Positions 38,154-48,861 of a stretch of 64,000 nt of DNA are shown piece after piece (position 1 is the stretch's first letter; each line of letters starts with the position of its first letter). Source of the DNA: an uncultured Alphaproteobacteria bacterium. Its GTDB lineage: Bacteria; Pseudomonadota; Alphaproteobacteria; HIMB59; GCA-002718135. The position numbers were made by a program, and so were the translations under genes. Under the pieces are notes generated by a model. That model searched no databases, was not told the origin of the DNA, and saw nothing but the letters and a program-made list of their open reading frames with translations. The DNA lies in assembly GCA_902601455.1 (NCBI GenBank), contig CACKNC010000001.1, forward strand, positions 344,240-408,239, read 5' to 3'.

Positions 38154-39991
38154 TAATATTGGCTTATTAAAGCCTGAATTAAATTGTCATTTGTTGAAAT
38201 AGTTTTATTTTTGATTATTTCTGCACCGAAGTTACTTCTTAATTCAGACAACATTGAGATTTGTTGTGCATTATTAGTTTCTTCTTTTGGAAATGAAATT
38301 TGCTTTAATTGACTAATATAAATATCTTTGTTTGAAATACTTAAAGAAATTTGGTTTATCTCGTCTGTAAATACTTTATTTTTCAGATTTGTTGGAAAGA
38401 GATTACTGTCTAATTTCATATCTTCATTTAATATTTCTTTTTTTACAAAATTAGCAATCTCTTCTAGTGATTTTGAGCCTTCTAGTATTTTGTCAATTTG
38501 TGTATTTATGCTCTCAATTTTTAGTGAATCAATCCAATCATTGGATACAACTTCGAAAATTTCTTTTAATTCATTAGGTCTTTCATTTTCTATATTATCA
38601 ACATTAACAATAAAAAATCTGCTATCGTCTAATTCTTCAATATCACTTACAAAGTCTTTATTGCTGGCAAAACCTTTTGCTATGACTTGATTTTTAATTA
38701 AATCATTTTCAGCCTGAATGTTATTTCTTTCTGCATTATTTAAATTTTTGATACTTAAAGAATTATCTATTGCTATCTCATTTAATGATAAACCATCAAG
38801 AATTTGTTGGCTGATTTTATTTTTTAGATCAATAATAAAACTTTCAACCTCAACTTGTAAAAGGGTATCGGTGATTGCTTGTTTTGATTCATTTAAAGTT
38901 GCTTGTTTTTCTGGATAAATATTATTTAAGACCACTATGTGTTTTGCAAGTGCTGTTTCGACAACTTCAGAGACTTGATTTTTTTCTAAATTAAAGATTG
39001 CATTTGATAAGGTCTCTAAAACTTCATTTTCGGATACTTTAGAAAATTCGTTGAATAATATATTATTATTATTTGCATATTCTATAATTTCAGATCTATT
39101 TAAGGCTAAGATATTTTTTTTAAATTCATTAGCCTTTTCAAGGTTTTTGAAATTAAACTGAATGAAATCTCTTCTCTCTGGTTTTAGGAAAATGTTTTTA
39201 TTATTATTATAGTAGTTTTCAATTTGAGAATTTGAAGGAGTAAACTGTTTTGTATAATTATCAGGATCGATTACTATGTATGACATGCTTCTTTTTTCAG
39301 GAACCATATAAGAGTTAAGGTTTTGATCAAAAAATTCACTTATAGAAGTATTATTTATAGAAATATCTAAATCATTTAAATTTGGTAATTGAAAATCATC
39401 AATATTGAATTTTATTAAGTTAATATTTCTTATTTGATTGTTGTGCTTGTTTAAAACTTTTTGTATTTTATTAGGATAACTAATATCAAAAAACAACTTG
39501 TCAAAAACTCTTGATCGAGCCTCGTAGTCAATAATTTTAACTAGATCATCTATTTTTAAATTTTGTTGAGATAAGAATGCGTTAAGTGCTGTTTCATTAA
39601 GTTTGTTATTTGAATTATACAAATTAGGAAATCTTTTTTTCGTTTCAGAAGCAACTACAGTTTCATCAATAATAAATTCCTGTTCATCAAACTCATTTTC
39701 AAACACAGCATTATTAACTAGTTGACCTAGCGCCATGGAATGTATTTGAAAGGCTTGAATTTCTTCACTAGTTAAAGGCTTGCCAAACATTTGACTGTAT
39801 TGGTTAACATTCATTTGCATTACTCGAAGAAATTTAGAAGTGGAAATAGGAGTTCCAGAGACTGATGCAACAATATTATCAGATCCAAATAAACCGGAAT
39901 ATCTATCACCACCTCTGATAAGAAATAAACTTAATCCAAAAAGTATTGCTAAAACTAGAGCTATTTTTGACTTTCCTAAACTTCTAAACAT
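38153..39991 (-). CDS. ppiD: PpiD-like membrane-anchored periplasmic folding factor (SurA/PPIC type)
   Basis: About 612 residues from the ATG at 39991 (MFRSLGKSKIALVL); the longer in-frame start would add a second hydrophobic patch not typical of the family. Layout: one N-terminal membrane anchor (about residues 9-26), a SurA-N-like helical region (about 45-170) with MALGQLVNNAVFENE, a degenerate parvulin domain (about 240-370), then a second helical part. By family it helps outer membrane and secreted proteins fold near the Sec translocon. PPIase activity is doubtful. Divergent from tpiA, upstream of trpE, as in many Alphaproteobacteria. Confidence 0.82.
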   Translation of the reverse strand: MFRSLGKSKIALVLAILFGLSLFLIRGGDRYSGLFGSDNIVASVSGTPISTSKFLRVMQMNVNQYSQMFGKPLTSEEIQAFQIHSMALGQLVNNAVFENEFDEQEFIIDETVVASETKKRFPNLYNSNNKLNETALNAFLSQQNLKIDDLVKIIDYEARSRVFDKLFFDISYPNKIQKVLNKHNNQIRNINLIKFNIDDFQLPNLNDLDISINNTSISEFFDQNLNSYMVPEKRSMSYIVIDPDNYTKQFTPSNSQIENYYNNNKNIFLKPERRDFIQFNFKNLEKANEFKKNILALNRSEIIEYANNNNILFNEFSKVSENEVLETLSNAIFNLEKNQVSEVVETALAKHIVVLNNIYPEKQATLNESKQAITDTLLQVEVESFIIDLKNKISQQILDGLSLNEIAIDNSLSIKNLNNAERNNIQAENDLIKNQVIAKGFASNKDFVSDIEELDDSRFFIVNVDNIENERPNELKEIFEVVSNDWIDSLKIESINTQIDKILEGSKSLEEIANFVKKEILNEDMKLDSNLFPTNLKNKVFTDEINQISLSISNKDIYISQLKQISFPKEETNNAQQISMLSELRSNFGAEIIKNKTISTNDNLIQALISQY

Positions 39992-40037
39992 AAATATGGT
40001 TGCTTCTATAATAATACTTTCTATAAGGGAAATAATT
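39992..40037. promoter_or_regulatory. Divergent promoter region ppiD / tpiA
   Basis: 46 bases between the two start codons must serve both directions. TATAAT occurs at 40007-40012 on the plus strand, without a convincing -35. An AAGGGA ribosome binding site for tpiA is at 40025-40030. The minus strand has TATTAT-like elements but no clear pairing. Confidence 0.4.
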
Positions 40038-40766
40038 ATGATCAAAATTAACAGTTTTTCGTCATTTTTTGTAGCTAATTGGAAATTAAATGGTGATTTT
40101 AAGTTTATTGATCAGTTTCTTGATAATCTTCAAGTGCCTAGTGACAATTCAAAGTGCATTGTTATTTGCCCAACTTCAACTTATTTAGATTATATTCGTC
40201 ATAAAAAAAATAATTTCTATGTTGGCGCGCAAAATGTATCTGAGCATGAAAAGGGAGCTTATACTGGTGAAATTTCATGTAATGCACTTTCAGATTTAAA
40301 TATAGACTTTTGTATACTAGGTCATTCTGAAAGAAGGCAATTATTTAATGAAACTAGTACTGATGTTTCTCTTAAATCGTCTAAAGTCATAGAGTTTAAA
40401 ATAGTACCAATCGTATGTATTGGTGAAACATTAGAAGAAAAAGAAAATGGTAAAACAAATAATATTTTGTCTCAACAATTAGAGGATAGTATTCCAGTTT
40501 CTTCCAATTCAGATAACACTATTATTGCTTACGAGCCTGTGTGGGCCATTGGCACTGGATTAACCCCTACTTTGGAGGAAATTAATAAAACACATCAATT
40601 TATAAAAAACCACAACACTAAATTTGAAAATTTTAAAGTTTTATACGGCGGATCAGTAAATGCCAATAATGCAAATGAAATAGTATCTCTTTCAAATGTT
40701 GATGGTGCTTTGATAGGTGGGGCATCACTTAATTATGATGATTTCACAAAGATAATTAAAGATTAA
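40038..40766 (+). CDS. tpiA: Triosephosphate isomerase
   Basis: Interconverts DHAP and glyceraldehyde 3-phosphate. The in-frame ORF is open upstream to 39840, but that part is antisense to ppiD; the ATG at 40038 has AAGGGA upstream and gives 242 residues beginning with the expected strand FFVANWKLNG. Catalytic residues: Lys16, His96 (ILGHSERR), Glu166 (AYEPVWAIGTG). C-terminal phosphate loop LYGGSV and GALIGGASL are present. Followed after 39 bases by secG. Confidence 0.96.
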   Translation: MIKINSFSSFFVANWKLNGDFKFIDQFLDNLQVPSDNSKCIVICPTSTYLDYIRHKKNNFYVGAQNVSEHEKGAYTGEISCNALSDLNIDFCILGHSERRQLFNETSTDVSLKSSKVIEFKIVPIVCIGETLEEKENGKTNNILSQQLEDSIPVSSNSDNTIIAYEPVWAIGTGLTPTLEEINKTHQFIKNHNTKFENFKVLYGGSVNANNANEIVSLSNVDGALIGGASLNYDDFTKIIKD

Positions 40767-40805
40767 TATCTTGATTTATATAACTTAATACATATAAGGT
40801 TTGCC

Positions 40806-41120
40806 ATGTTAACATTAATAATTATCCAGTTAATTCTTGCAGTTTTGCTTGTAATTCTCATTTTGCTTCAAGGAAGTGATAATGAGGGTCTTGGTCTCGG
40901 TGGAGGAGGCGGAGGTTTAGGTGGAATGATGTCAGCAAGAGGCTCAGCTAATCTTTTGTCTAGATTAACAGCTTTAACAGCAACTTTGTTTATGGTTATG
41001 AGTGTTATATTAACAATTGTTGCATCTGTAGGTTCTGAAAGAAATGTTTTAGAATCTTTACCATCTATTGGTTCTGAAGAACAAACCTCAGAAGAACCAG
41101 TTATTCCTGAAAACAATTAA
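40806..41120 (+). CDS. secG: Preprotein translocase subunit SecG
   Basis: 104-residue accessory subunit of SecYEG. Two helices (about residues 2-22 and 52-76) flank the glycine-rich cytoplasmic loop GLGLGGGGGGLGGMMSARG, a SecG hallmark. A Ser/Glu/Pro-rich tail follows. Placed between tpiA and pyrG, the usual alphaproteobacterial order. Confidence 0.92.
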   Translation: MLTLIIIQLILAVLLVILILLQGSDNEGLGLGGGGGGLGGMMSARGSANLLSRLTALTATLFMVMSVILTIVASVGSERNVLESLPSIGSEEQTSEEPVIPENN

Positions 41121-41170
41121 TATTATTATCTTGATCTAGTTATCTCAATTCTGTATCAAGGTTATCCGTA

Positions 41171-42781
41171 ATGCAATACGTTTTTATTACGGGCGGGGTA
41201 GCCTCATCTCTTGGTAAGGGAATAGCTTCAGCAGCACTTGCCTCATTACTACAGCAAAGAAATTTTAAAGTCAGAATAAGAAAGTTAGATCCCTATCTCA
41301 ATGTAGATCCTGGAACAATGAGCCCATATCAACATGGTGAGGTATTCGTGACTGATGATGGTGCTGAGACAGATCTAGACCTTGGTCATTATGAGAGGTT
41401 TACTAATAAATCTGCAAAAAGTACTGATAGTACTTCATCAGGAAAAATATATTCAAATGTATTAAAGAAAGAGAGAAAAGGTGATTATTTAGGAGCAACT
41501 ATTCAAGTGATACCTCATGTAACTGATGAAATAAAACTTTTTATAAATAGTGGAATTGAAGATGAAGATATTATTATTTATGAAATAGGAGGTACAGTTG
41601 GAGATATAGAATCCCTTCCGTTTTTAGAAGCAATTAGGCAAATTAGAAATGATAAAAGTATTTCTTCTGCTTTAATCCATATGACTTATGTACCTTTTCT
41701 ATCCTCTGCAGGTGAATTAAAAACTAAACCCACACAGCATTCTGTAAAAGAATTATTAAATTCAGGAATACAACCTGATATTATAATGTGCAGATGTGAA
41801 AAAGAAATAAATGACGAGTCTCTTGAAAAAATATCACAGTTTTGCAATGTTAAAAAAGACTCTGTTATACCTGCATTAAATGCAAATTCTATTTATGAAG
41901 TTCCTTCTATCTACTCTAAAGCAGGTCTTGATAAAGTATTACTCGAACATTTAGGATATAATCCTACTGAATACCCACTCAACATAAAGGCGTGGGAAAG
42001 TTTGATCAATAAAATTAATAATTTACAAAAAGAAGTTACTATTGGTGTTGTTGGAAAATATACAAACCTTAAAGACAGTTATAAATCCTTAATAGAAGCA
42101 TTAACTCATGGAGGCATAGAGAATAATGTTAAAGTAAAAATTGAATGGATAAATGCTGAAAAAATTGAAACTGATCAGCTGATAAATAATTTAAAAAATG
42201 TAGATGGTATTCTCATACCTGGAGGCTTTGGATACAGAGGTGTTGAGGGAAAAATACAAGCTATTAAATTTGCTAGAGAAAATAATATTCCTTTTTTTGG
42301 TATATGTCTGGGTATGCAATTAAGTGTAATTGAAATTGCAAGAAATTTAATTGGCAATCAAGACTCTAATTCTACAGAGTTCCAAACATCTGATAATCCA
42401 GTAGTAAGTCTCATGACAGAATGGAAAAATGAAAATAAAATTGAAAAAAGAGATCTAACTAGTGACAAAGGTGGTACTATGAGATTAGGTGCGTATAGAG
42501 CTATGTTAAAAAAAGGATCAAAAATACATACTATCTACAATTCAGATGAAATATCTGAAAGGCACAGACACAGATATGAAGTAGATGTATCTTATACTAA
42601 GGGTTTTGAGCAGAAAGGTTTCTATTTTTCTGGCATGTCACCAAATAATGTACTTCCAGAGGTAATAGAAAGCGTTAATCATAAATGGTTTATTGGCGTT
42701 CAATTTCATCCAGAATTAAAATCTAGACCTTTAGCTCCTCATCCTCTATTTTCGTCATTTATAAAACATTGCATTAAATGA
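41171..42781 (+). CDS. pyrG: CTP synthase
   Basis: ATP- and glutamine-dependent amination of UTP. 536 residues. N-terminal synthetase domain with [18 protein letters not shown] (P-loop-like) and [26 protein letters not shown] region; C-terminal glutaminase domain with catalytic Cys379 in FGICLGMQ and the VQFHPE triad His/Glu near the end. Its stop overlaps the kdsA start (ATGA). A 50-base gap upstream holds only a weak inverted repeat. Confidence 0.97.
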   Translation: MQYVFITGGVASSLGKGIASAALASLLQQRNFKVRIRKLDPYLNVDPGTMSPYQHGEVFVTDDGAETDLDLGHYERFTNKSAKSTDSTSSGKIYSNVLKKERKGDYLGATIQVIPHVTDEIKLFINSGIEDEDIIIYEIGGTVGDIESLPFLEAIRQIRNDKSISSALIHMTYVPFLSSAGELKTKPTQHSVKELLNSGIQPDIIMCRCEKEINDESLEKISQFCNVKKDSVIPALNANSIYEVPSIYSKAGLDKVLLEHLGYNPTEYPLNIKAWESLINKINNLQKEVTIGVVGKYTNLKDSYKSLIEALTHGGIENNVKVKIEWINAEKIETDQLINNLKNVDGILIPGGFGYRGVEGKIQAIKFARENNIPFFGICLGMQLSVIEIARNLIGNQDSNSTEFQTSDNPVVSLMTEWKNENKIEKRDLTSDKGGTMRLGAYRAMLKKGSKIHTIYNSDEISERHRHRYEVDVSYTKGFEQKGFYFSGMSPNNVLPEVIESVNHKWFIGVQFHPELKSRPLAPHPLFSSFIKHCIK

Positions 42782-43608
42782 ATAAAATTAATTTAGCAGA
42801 CTTTGAAATTTCAAATAATAATCGATTAATATTAATTGTAGGCCCATGTGTTATTGAAAGTGAAAAACACTCTTTGATGATGGCAGAGAAAATTACAAAT
42901 ATTTGTCAAAAACTTAAAATTAAATTTATCTATAAATCTAGTTTTGATAAAGCTAATAGATCAAGCATTAATAGCAATAGAGGGATCTCAATAAGTGAGG
43001 CAGATAAAATTTTTGAAAAAATAAAAACTACATTCAATTGCCCAATAATCACAGATGTGCATAATGAGGCTCAATGTGATTTTTTTGCTAAGTCAGAAAA
43101 TGTTGACGTTCTTCAAATACCAGCCTTTTTGTGTAGACAGACTGATTTATTAATATGTGCAGCAAAAACTAATAAAATAATTAATGTAAAAAAAGGTCAA
43201 TTTTTGTCACCTCAAGAGGTTCCTAATATTTTTAAAAAAATTGAGAGCGTTGGTAATAATAACATCATGATAACTGAAAGAGGAACATCTTTTGGTTACA
43301 ATAATTTAATAAATGATTTTAAATCTTTAGACATAATGAAAAGTTTTTCCTATCCCGTAATATTTGATGCCACCCACTCTGTTCAGGAGCCAGGTGGTTT
43401 AGGAGAAAAAACTGGTGGCAAAAGAGAATTTGTGACTACTTTGTCAAAAGCAGCTGCTGCTGTAGGTGTTGCTGGTATTTTTATTGAAACACATAATGAT
43501 CCAGATAATGCATTTAGTGATGGTCCAAATATGTTACATCTAGATAATTTAGAGAATTTAGTCTCAAAATTGATTGAGTTTGATAACATTTCAAAAAATA
43601 ATTTTTAA
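42778..43608 (+). CDS. kdsA: 3-deoxy-8-phosphooctulonate synthase
   Basis: Makes Kdo-8-phosphate from arabinose-5-phosphate and PEP for the lipopolysaccharide inner core. 276-residue barrel. Motifs: [58 protein letters not shown], and [12 protein letters not shown] near residue 200. Together with the lpx genes this shows that a Kdo-lipid A envelope is made. Coupled to pyrG by a 4-base overlap. Confidence 0.96.
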   Translation: MNKINLADFEISNNNRLILIVGPCVIESEKHSLMMAEKITNICQKLKIKFIYKSSFDKANRSSINSNRGISISEADKIFEKIKTTFNCPIITDVHNEAQCDFFAKSENVDVLQIPAFLCRQTDLLICAAKTNKIINVKKGQFLSPQEVPNIFKKIESVGNNNIMITERGTSFGYNNLINDFKSLDIMKSFSYPVIFDATHSVQEPGGLGEKTGGKREFVTTLSKAAAAVGVAGIFIETHNDPDNAFSDGPNMLHLDNLENLVSKLIEFDNISKNNF

Positions 43609-43636
43609 AAAATTTAATTAATATAGAAGGGAATTA

Positions 43637-44914
43637 ATGGAAAAAATTAAAAATATTCATGCAAGAGAAATTTTAGATAGCAGAGGAAATCCAACCGTAG
43701 AATGTGAAGTTATTTTAGAAGACGGTTCTTTTGGTAGGGCAGCTGTGCCAAGCGGGGCATCAACTGGTATTCATGAGGCTTTAGAGTTAAGAGATATTGA
43801 TAATAAAAGATATCTGGGCAAAGGTGTAAAAAAGGCTATTCAAAATATTAACGAAATAGTTAAAAAAGAAATTATTTCCAAGAAATTTGAAGATTATAGA
43901 ACTTTTGATAAAGCTATTTTACAATTAGATGGAACAGAAAATAAGTCCAATATTGGAGCTAATGCTACTCTTGCTGCAAGCTTAGCTTTCGCTAAAAGTT
44001 TATCTAGTCATTTATCAAAAGATTTTTTTAATTTCTTATCAGAAAATGATGAATATTTATTACCAGTTCCTATGATGAATATTATTAATGGCGGTTCTCA
44101 CGCTGATAATGATGTCGATATTCAGGAGTTTATGATTGCACCAGTAGGTGCCCCTAGTTTTTCTGAAGGTTTACGTTATGGTTGTGAAATTTTTCATTCA
44201 TTAAAATCCATTTTAAAGTCAAAAAATTTGAATACAAACGTTGGTGATGAAGGAGGATTTGCTCCAAATATAAATAGTTCAGCTGAAGTAATTGAAATTA
44301 TTTTAAGTGCTGTTGAAAAAGCTGGTTTAAAAATTAACGATGATATTCTTTTATCTTTAGATGTAGCGTCAACTGAATTTTATAAAGATCATAAATATGA
44401 GTTAAGAGGTGAAGGAAAAACTCTTTCATCTGAAGAAATGGTTCGATATTTAGAAAATCTATCAAATAATTTCCCTATCTATTCAATTGAAGATGGTATG
44501 TCTGAAGATGATTGGGATGGTTGGATTGAATTAACAAAAAAAATTGGGAGTCAACTTCAATTGGTGGGGGATGATCTTTTTGTTACTAACATTAAAAGAT
44601 TACAAACTGGAATTGATAAAAAAGCAGGCAACGCTATTTTGGTTAAATTGAATCAAATAGGAACATTATCTGAAACAATTGATGCAATAAATCTAGGAAA
44701 AGAAAATAATTTTTCTTCAATTATTTCTCATCGATCAGGTGAAACAGAGGATACAACAATAGCAGATTTATCTGTTGCCGTCTCTGCAGGCCAGATTAAA
44801 ACAGGATCTCTTTCTAGGACAGACAGAACAGCTAAATATAATCAATTATTAAGAATTGAAGAAAAGTTAGGTTCAGACGCCAAGTACGCAGGTAAATCCA
44901 TCCTTAAATATTGA
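43637..44914 (+). CDS. eno: Enolase
   Basis: Dehydrates 2-phosphoglycerate to PEP. 425 residues. N-terminal [16 protein letters not shown], catalytic region [20 protein letters not shown], metal ligands in [24 protein letters not shown] and [11 protein letters not shown], then [14 protein letters not shown] and [18 protein letters not shown] ribosome binding site AAGGGA precedes the ATG. It ends 35 bases before ftsB. Confidence 0.97.
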   Translation: MEKIKNIHAREILDSRGNPTVECEVILEDGSFGRAAVPSGASTGIHEALELRDIDNKRYLGKGVKKAIQNINEIVKKEIISKKFEDYRTFDKAILQLDGTENKSNIGANATLAASLAFAKSLSSHLSKDFFNFLSENDEYLLPVPMMNIINGGSHADNDVDIQEFMIAPVGAPSFSEGLRYGCEIFHSLKSILKSKNLNTNVGDEGGFAPNINSSAEVIEIILSAVEKAGLKINDDILLSLDVASTEFYKDHKYELRGEGKTLSSEEMVRYLENLSNNFPIYSIEDGMSEDDWDGWIELTKKIGSQLQLVGDDLFVTNIKRLQTGIDKKAGNAILVKLNQIGTLSETIDAINLGKENNFSSIISHRSGETEDTTIADLSVAVSAGQIKTGSLSRTDRTAKYNQLLRIEEKLGSDAKYAGKSILKY

Positions 44915-44949
44915 CATAAACGATCTATTTCTGATTAGTTAATTTTATT

Positions 44950-45264
44950 ATGAATAAATCGGTAATTTTAAAGAACAAGGTTATTCTATATCTATCTTTT
45001 TTAGTTACTTTTTTTATTTTTATATATCTGGTTTATTTTCTTATTTATGGTCAAAGAGGACTTCTTCAGTATTATTATCTGTCAAAACAGAATCAACAAT
45101 ACAGCCAAAAACTTATAGAATTTAAGTCAGAAAATAATTACTTAAGTGATAGAATAAAGAGATTACAGCCAAATACCTTGGATTTAGATTTTTTGGATGA
45201 GCAAGTAAGAAAAAAGCTTGGATTGATTGATAAAAATGAAATTGTTATTATCTTAGATGAATAA
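44950..45264 (+). CDS. ftsB: Cell division protein FtsB/DivIC family
   Basis: 104 residues. Short cytoplasmic tail, one transmembrane helix (about 11-33), GQRGLLQYYYLSKQNQQYSQ leading into a coiled coil (about 38-75), then LDFLDEQVRKKLGLIDKNEIV near the C-terminus, as in FtsB/DivIC. Role by family: bridges FtsL and FtsQ in the divisome and helps activate septal wall synthesis. The eno-ftsB-pdhA order is usual in Alphaproteobacteria. Confidence 0.88.
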   Translation: MNKSVILKNKVILYLSFLVTFFIFIYLVYFLIYGQRGLLQYYYLSKQNQQYSQKLIEFKSENNYLSDRIKRLQPNTLDLDFLDEQVRKKLGLIDKNEIVIILDE

Positions 45265-45268
45265 ATAA

Positions 45269-45296
45269 TTGACAAAAGTTTACAAACTAATATTAA
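45269..45296 (+). promoter_or_regulatory. Candidate sigma-70 promoter for pdhABC-lipA
   Basis: Perfect -35 TTGACA (45269-45274), 16-base spacer, TATTAA (45291-45296). It lies in the 53-base gap after ftsB, and transcription would start about 15 bases before the pdhA ATG. The best hexamer pair I noticed on the plus strand. Confidence 0.55.
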
Positions 45297-45318
45297 AAAA
45301 TTTACAAAAATTTACAAA
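45279..45318 (+). repeat. Three direct TTTACAAA repeats at the pdhA promoter
   Basis: TTTACAAA occurs at 45279-45286 (within the promoter spacer), 45301-45308 and 45311-45318; the third contains the A of the pdhA start codon and occupies the ribosome-binding position. They could be an operator, but AT-rich sequence makes chance likely. No known regulator site matches (it is not PdhR-like). Confidence 0.4.
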
Positions 45319-46280
45319 TGAAAAAAATAACTAAATCTGATCATTTAAAAATATACTCTTATATGTTGAAAATTAGACGTTTTGAGGAACGTTCAGCCCA
45401 GCTATATGGTATGGGCCACATTGGTGGGTTTTGTCACTTATATATTGGTCAAGAAGCAGTAGTTGTAGGCGTCCTTATGACAATTAAAAAGAATGACTCT
45501 GTTGTGACTACCTATAGAGATCATGGGCATATGATAGCAAGAGGTCTAGACCCAAAAAAAATCATGGCTGAATTAACTGGAAGGGCAGATGGTTACTCTG
45601 CTGGTAAAGGTGGTTCCATGCACATGTTTTCTAAAGAGAATAATTTTTATGGAGGTCACGGTATTGTTGGTGCCCAAGTTCCAATAGGAACTGGCATAGC
45701 TTTTACACATAAATATAATGGAGATAAAAATATCTGTCGAACTTATATTGGTGACGGGGCAATGAATAATGGTCAAGTATTTGAGGCTTTTAATTTAGCC
45801 TCCTTATGGAAACTTCCTGTACTTTACATAATTGAGAATAATAAGTACGGTATGGGAACGTCTGTCGAAAGGGCTGCTGCTGGTTCTGATTTATATAAAA
45901 GAGGAGAGGCTTTTGGTATTAAAGGTGAGATTGTTGATGGCATGAATGTGTATTCGGTCATTAAAGCTGCTGAGAAAGCAGGGGAATATGTTAGGTCTGG
46001 TAAGGGGCCTTATATTCTTGAAGTCCAAACTTATCGTTATAGAGGTCATTCAATGTCTGATCCTGCAAAATATAGAACTAAAGCCGAGTTAGATGAATAC
46101 AAAAATTCTGATCCAATAGAAGTTGTAAAGGATGAAATAATAAAAAAGAAGATAGCATCAAATAAAGAGTTGGATAAAATTGGAAAAGAAATAATTGAAG
46201 AAGTTAAATCAGCTGCAGATTTTGCATTGGAAAGTAATTTTCCTGATAACAATGAATTATATACAGACGTCTATCTTTAA
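45318..46280 (+). CDS. pdhA: Pyruvate dehydrogenase E1 component, alpha subunit
   Basis: Thiamine-diphosphate-dependent decarboxylation of pyruvate, with PdhB. 320 residues. Motifs: [33 protein letters not shown], and the TPP motif [20 protein letters not shown] ending in ENN. The heterodimeric E1 type is normal in Alphaproteobacteria. No ribosome binding site is visible before the ATG. One-base overlap with pdhB. Confidence 0.96.
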   Translation: MKKITKSDHLKIYSYMLKIRRFEERSAQLYGMGHIGGFCHLYIGQEAVVVGVLMTIKKNDSVVTTYRDHGHMIARGLDPKKIMAELTGRADGYSAGKGGSMHMFSKENNFYGGHGIVGAQVPIGTGIAFTHKYNGDKNICRTYIGDGAMNNGQVFEAFNLASLWKLPVLYIIENNKYGMGTSVERAAAGSDLYKRGEAFGIKGEIVDGMNVYSVIKAAEKAGEYVRSGKGPYILEVQTYRYRGHSMSDPAKYRTKAELDEYKNSDPIEVVKDEIIKKKIASNKELDKIGKEIIEEVKSAADFALESNFPDNNELYTDVYL

Positions 46281-47626
46281 TGAGTATTGAGATTTTAATG
46301 CCAGCACTGTCCCCAACTATGACAGAGGGAAACCTCACTAAGTGGTTAGTAACTGAAGGTCAGCTGGTCAAAGCAGGAGATGTAATAGCAGAAATTGAAA
46401 CTGATAAAGCAACGATGGAGGTTGAAGCAGTTGATGAAGGATTTGTTGAAAAATTATTATTCAAAGAAGGTGATGTTAATATACCTGTTAACAAACCAAT
46501 AGCCATAATCTCAGATCAGCAAGGTTCAAAATCAAAAGGGACAAAGCAAAGTGAAGTTTCTGTTGAAGAAAAAAAAACTACACAAAAAAAAGAAGTTAAA
46601 CAAAATGAAAATCAACTTCCAAAAGAAGATGTTGTGCTTAATGACGAACATATTACCATGAGAGAGGCTATTAGAGATACTATTGCAGAAGAAATGCGAA
46701 AAGATAAAAAAGTATTTATTTTAGGTGAGGAGGTCGCTGAATATCAGGGAGCATATAAAGTTACTCAAGGCTTATTAGAAGAATTTGGAGAAAAAAGAGT
46801 AATCGATACACCTATCTCTGAGCAAGGCTTTACAGGACTGGCAGTCGGTGCAGCCTTTAAAGGATTGATTCCTATTGTAGAGTTTATGACTTTTAATTTT
46901 TCTATGCAAGCAATTGATCAGATTATTAACTCTGCTGCCAAAACATTGTACATGTCGGGAGGTCAAATTAATTGTCCTATTGTTTTTCGAGGACCAAATG
47001 GTGCAGCAGCTCAAGTAGCAGCTCAACATAGCCAAGATTTTTCATCTTGGTATGCTCAAGTGCCTGGATTAAAAGTTCTAGCTCCATCAACGCCATTAAA
47101 TGCTAAGGGTTTATTACGTTCTGCAATAAGAGATCCAAATCCTGTTATATTTCTTGAAAATGAAATCCTATACGGTCTCAAAGGAGAAGTTTCATCTGAT
47201 AATGATTTCACGATACCATTTGGTAAGGCAAATATAGCCAAAGAAGGAAGTGATACAACAATTGTAACTTATTCTATAATGCTTCAAAAATCACTCGAGG
47301 CTGCAAAGATTTTGAAAAATGAGTTTAATTTAGATTTAGAAGTAATTGATCTTCAGAGTTTAAGGCCTTTAGACTCAGAAACTATCATTAATTCAGTTAA
47401 AAAAACTAATCGCATTGTTACTGTCGAAGAGTCTTGGCCAGTCGCAAGTATTGGCTCAGAAGTAGTAAACATTGTTCAAAAAAATGCTTTTGATTATTTG
47501 GATGCACCGATAATTAAGGTAAATAGTGCAAATGTGCCCATGCCATATTCAAGTTCATTAGAAAAGTTATATCTACCACAAATAGATGATATTGTAAAAG
47601 CTGTTAAAGAAGTTAATTATATCTAA
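46280..47626 (+). CDS. pdhB: Pyruvate dehydrogenase E1 component, beta subunit, with N-terminal lipoyl domain
   Basis: 448 residues. Lipoyl domain 1-78 with Lys43 in [17 protein letters not shown], a charged linker (about 80-125), then the transketolase-like beta subunit ([15 protein letters not shown] onward). This fused lipoyl domain is characteristic of alphaproteobacterial PdhB. Residues 35-53 of the lipoyl domain are encoded almost base for base like those of pdhC. Lys43 should be lipoylated after LipA action. Six bases separate it from pdhC. Confidence 0.96.
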   Translation: MSIEILMPALSPTMTEGNLTKWLVTEGQLVKAGDVIAEIETDKATMEVEAVDEGFVEKLLFKEGDVNIPVNKPIAIISDQQGSKSKGTKQSEVSVEEKKTTQKKEVKQNENQLPKEDVVLNDEHITMREAIRDTIAEEMRKDKKVFILGEEVAEYQGAYKVTQGLLEEFGEKRVIDTPISEQGFTGLAVGAAFKGLIPIVEFMTFNFSMQAIDQIINSAAKTLYMSGGQINCPIVFRGPNGAAAQVAAQHSQDFSSWYAQVPGLKVLAPSTPLNAKGLLRSAIRDPNPVIFLENEILYGLKGEVSSDNDFTIPFGKANIAKEGSDTTIVTYSIMLQKSLEAAKILKNEFNLDLEVIDLQSLRPLDSETIINSVKKTNRIVTVEESWPVASIGSEVVNIVQKNAFDYLDAPIIKVNSANVPMPYSSSLEKLYLPQIDDIVKAVKEVNYI

Positions 47627-47632
47627 AATATT

Positions 47633-48859
47633 ATGTCTTCAAAAATATTAATGCCGGCTTTATCGCCAACTATGACAGATGGTATTATTAACCAGTGGTT
47701 AGTAAAAGTTGGTGATACCGTAAAGGCAGGTGATATTATAGCAGAAATTGAAACTGACAAAGCAACGATGGAAGTTGAAGCAGTTGATGAAGGTAAAATA
47801 ACACATTTACTTGAAGATACTGTAAATAAACAAATACCTGTGAATAGTGTTATTGCAATCATTGATGGGGACGAAAGTGAATCTATAGAAAATAAAAAAA
47901 AGATTGAAAACACTAGTGAAGATAAAAAGGATGAAGAAATTGAAAAATCCAAACAATTCTTAGATGTAAAAATTTCTCAAAATAGTAAATCCCAAAATTC
48001 TGATGATAGATTAAAGGCATCACCTTTAGTAAAAAAAATCGCTAAAGAAAATAATCTAGATTTAAGCAAATTTAATGGTACCGGACCTGATGGCAGAATT
48101 ATTAAAAGAGATATTGATTCTAATAATATTGCTGAAGAAATTCAAAATACTCCATTTAATGGAGACATATCTATGCCTAGTTCAATGAGAAAGGTGATAG
48201 CAAAGCGCACACTTGAAGCAAAACAACAGATTCCTCATTTCTATTTAACTGTTGAATCTAATGTTGATAAACTAATTAACTTAAGAAAAAAAATTAATGA
48301 AAATAATTCAGTAAAAGTATCTTTTAATGATTTAATTGTTAAGGCAATAAGTTTAGCGATGAAAAAAAATCCTGACACAAATGTATATTGGCAAAACGAT
48401 AAAATTTATAAATTAAATGATATTGATGTATCAGTTGCTGTGGCGATAGATGAAGGTTTGATTACACCTATAATCAAAAATGCTGACTCTAAAGGTCTTA
48501 ATATAATATCAGGTGAAATTAAAGAACTTGCTAAATTAGCAAAAACTAATTCATTAACACCTGAGCAATATACGGGTGGTTCCATCACAGTATCTAATTT
48601 AGGTATGTTTGGTATTAGTGAATTTGCTGCAATAATTAGTCCACCTCAATCATCAATTTTAGCTATAGGTAAGATTATTAAAAAGCCTATTGTTGTTGAT
48701 GATGAGGTTGTTGTAGGAAATACTCTCAAATCTACCCTTTCTGCAGATCATAGAGTTCTAGATGGTGCAGTAGCAGGTAAGTTGTTAAAAGATTTTAATG
48801 ATATAATTGAAGATCCATTTGAGATTTGGATTAAAAGTAGTGATATGGAGATATTATAA
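47633..48859 (+). CDS. pdhC: Dihydrolipoamide acetyltransferase (E2 of pyruvate dehydrogenase)
   Basis: 408 residues. One lipoyl domain (1-78, Lys43), a charged linker, E3-binding domain (about 129-160, [16 protein letters not shown] then [11 protein letters not shown]), and a catalytic core (about 175-408) with His373 and Asp377 in [13 protein letters not shown]. It transfers acetyl from lipoamide to CoA. Usually an lpd (E3) gene follows; here lipA follows after 2 bases, so E3 must come from elsewhere. Confidence 0.96.
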   Translation: MSSKILMPALSPTMTDGIINQWLVKVGDTVKAGDIIAEIETDKATMEVEAVDEGKITHLLEDTVNKQIPVNSVIAIIDGDESESIENKKKIENTSEDKKDEEIEKSKQFLDVKISQNSKSQNSDDRLKASPLVKKIAKENNLDLSKFNGTGPDGRIIKRDIDSNNIAEEIQNTPFNGDISMPSSMRKVIAKRTLEAKQQIPHFYLTVESNVDKLINLRKKINENNSVKVSFNDLIVKAISLAMKKNPDTNVYWQNDKIYKLNDIDVSVAVAIDEGLITPIIKNADSKGLNIISGEIKELAKLAKTNSLTPEQYTGGSITVSNLGMFGISEFAAIISPPQSSILAIGKIIKKPIVVDDEVVVGNTLKSTLSADHRVLDGAVAGKLLKDFNDIIEDPFEIWIKSSDMEIL

Positions 48860-48861
48860 AT

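Noticed and set aside
39840-40037. In-frame upstream extension of tpiA (66 extra residues)
   Set aside because: It is antisense to the N-terminal part of the ppiD-like gene, and the ATG at 40038 with AAGGGA gives the exact family N-terminus.
40771-40798. TTGATT-N16-TATAAG before secG
   Set aside because: The -10 coincides with the AAGG ribosome binding site, so it is probably translational sequence and chance.
41130-41160. CTTGAT/ATCAAG inverted repeat before pyrG
   Set aside because: Only 6 bp with a 19-base loop in AT-rich sequence; too weak to call a terminator or operator.
44911-44940. TTGACA after the eno stop as an ftsB promoter
   Set aside because: The -35 is perfect but no acceptable -10 follows at 16-18 bases (ATTAGT/TTAGTT).
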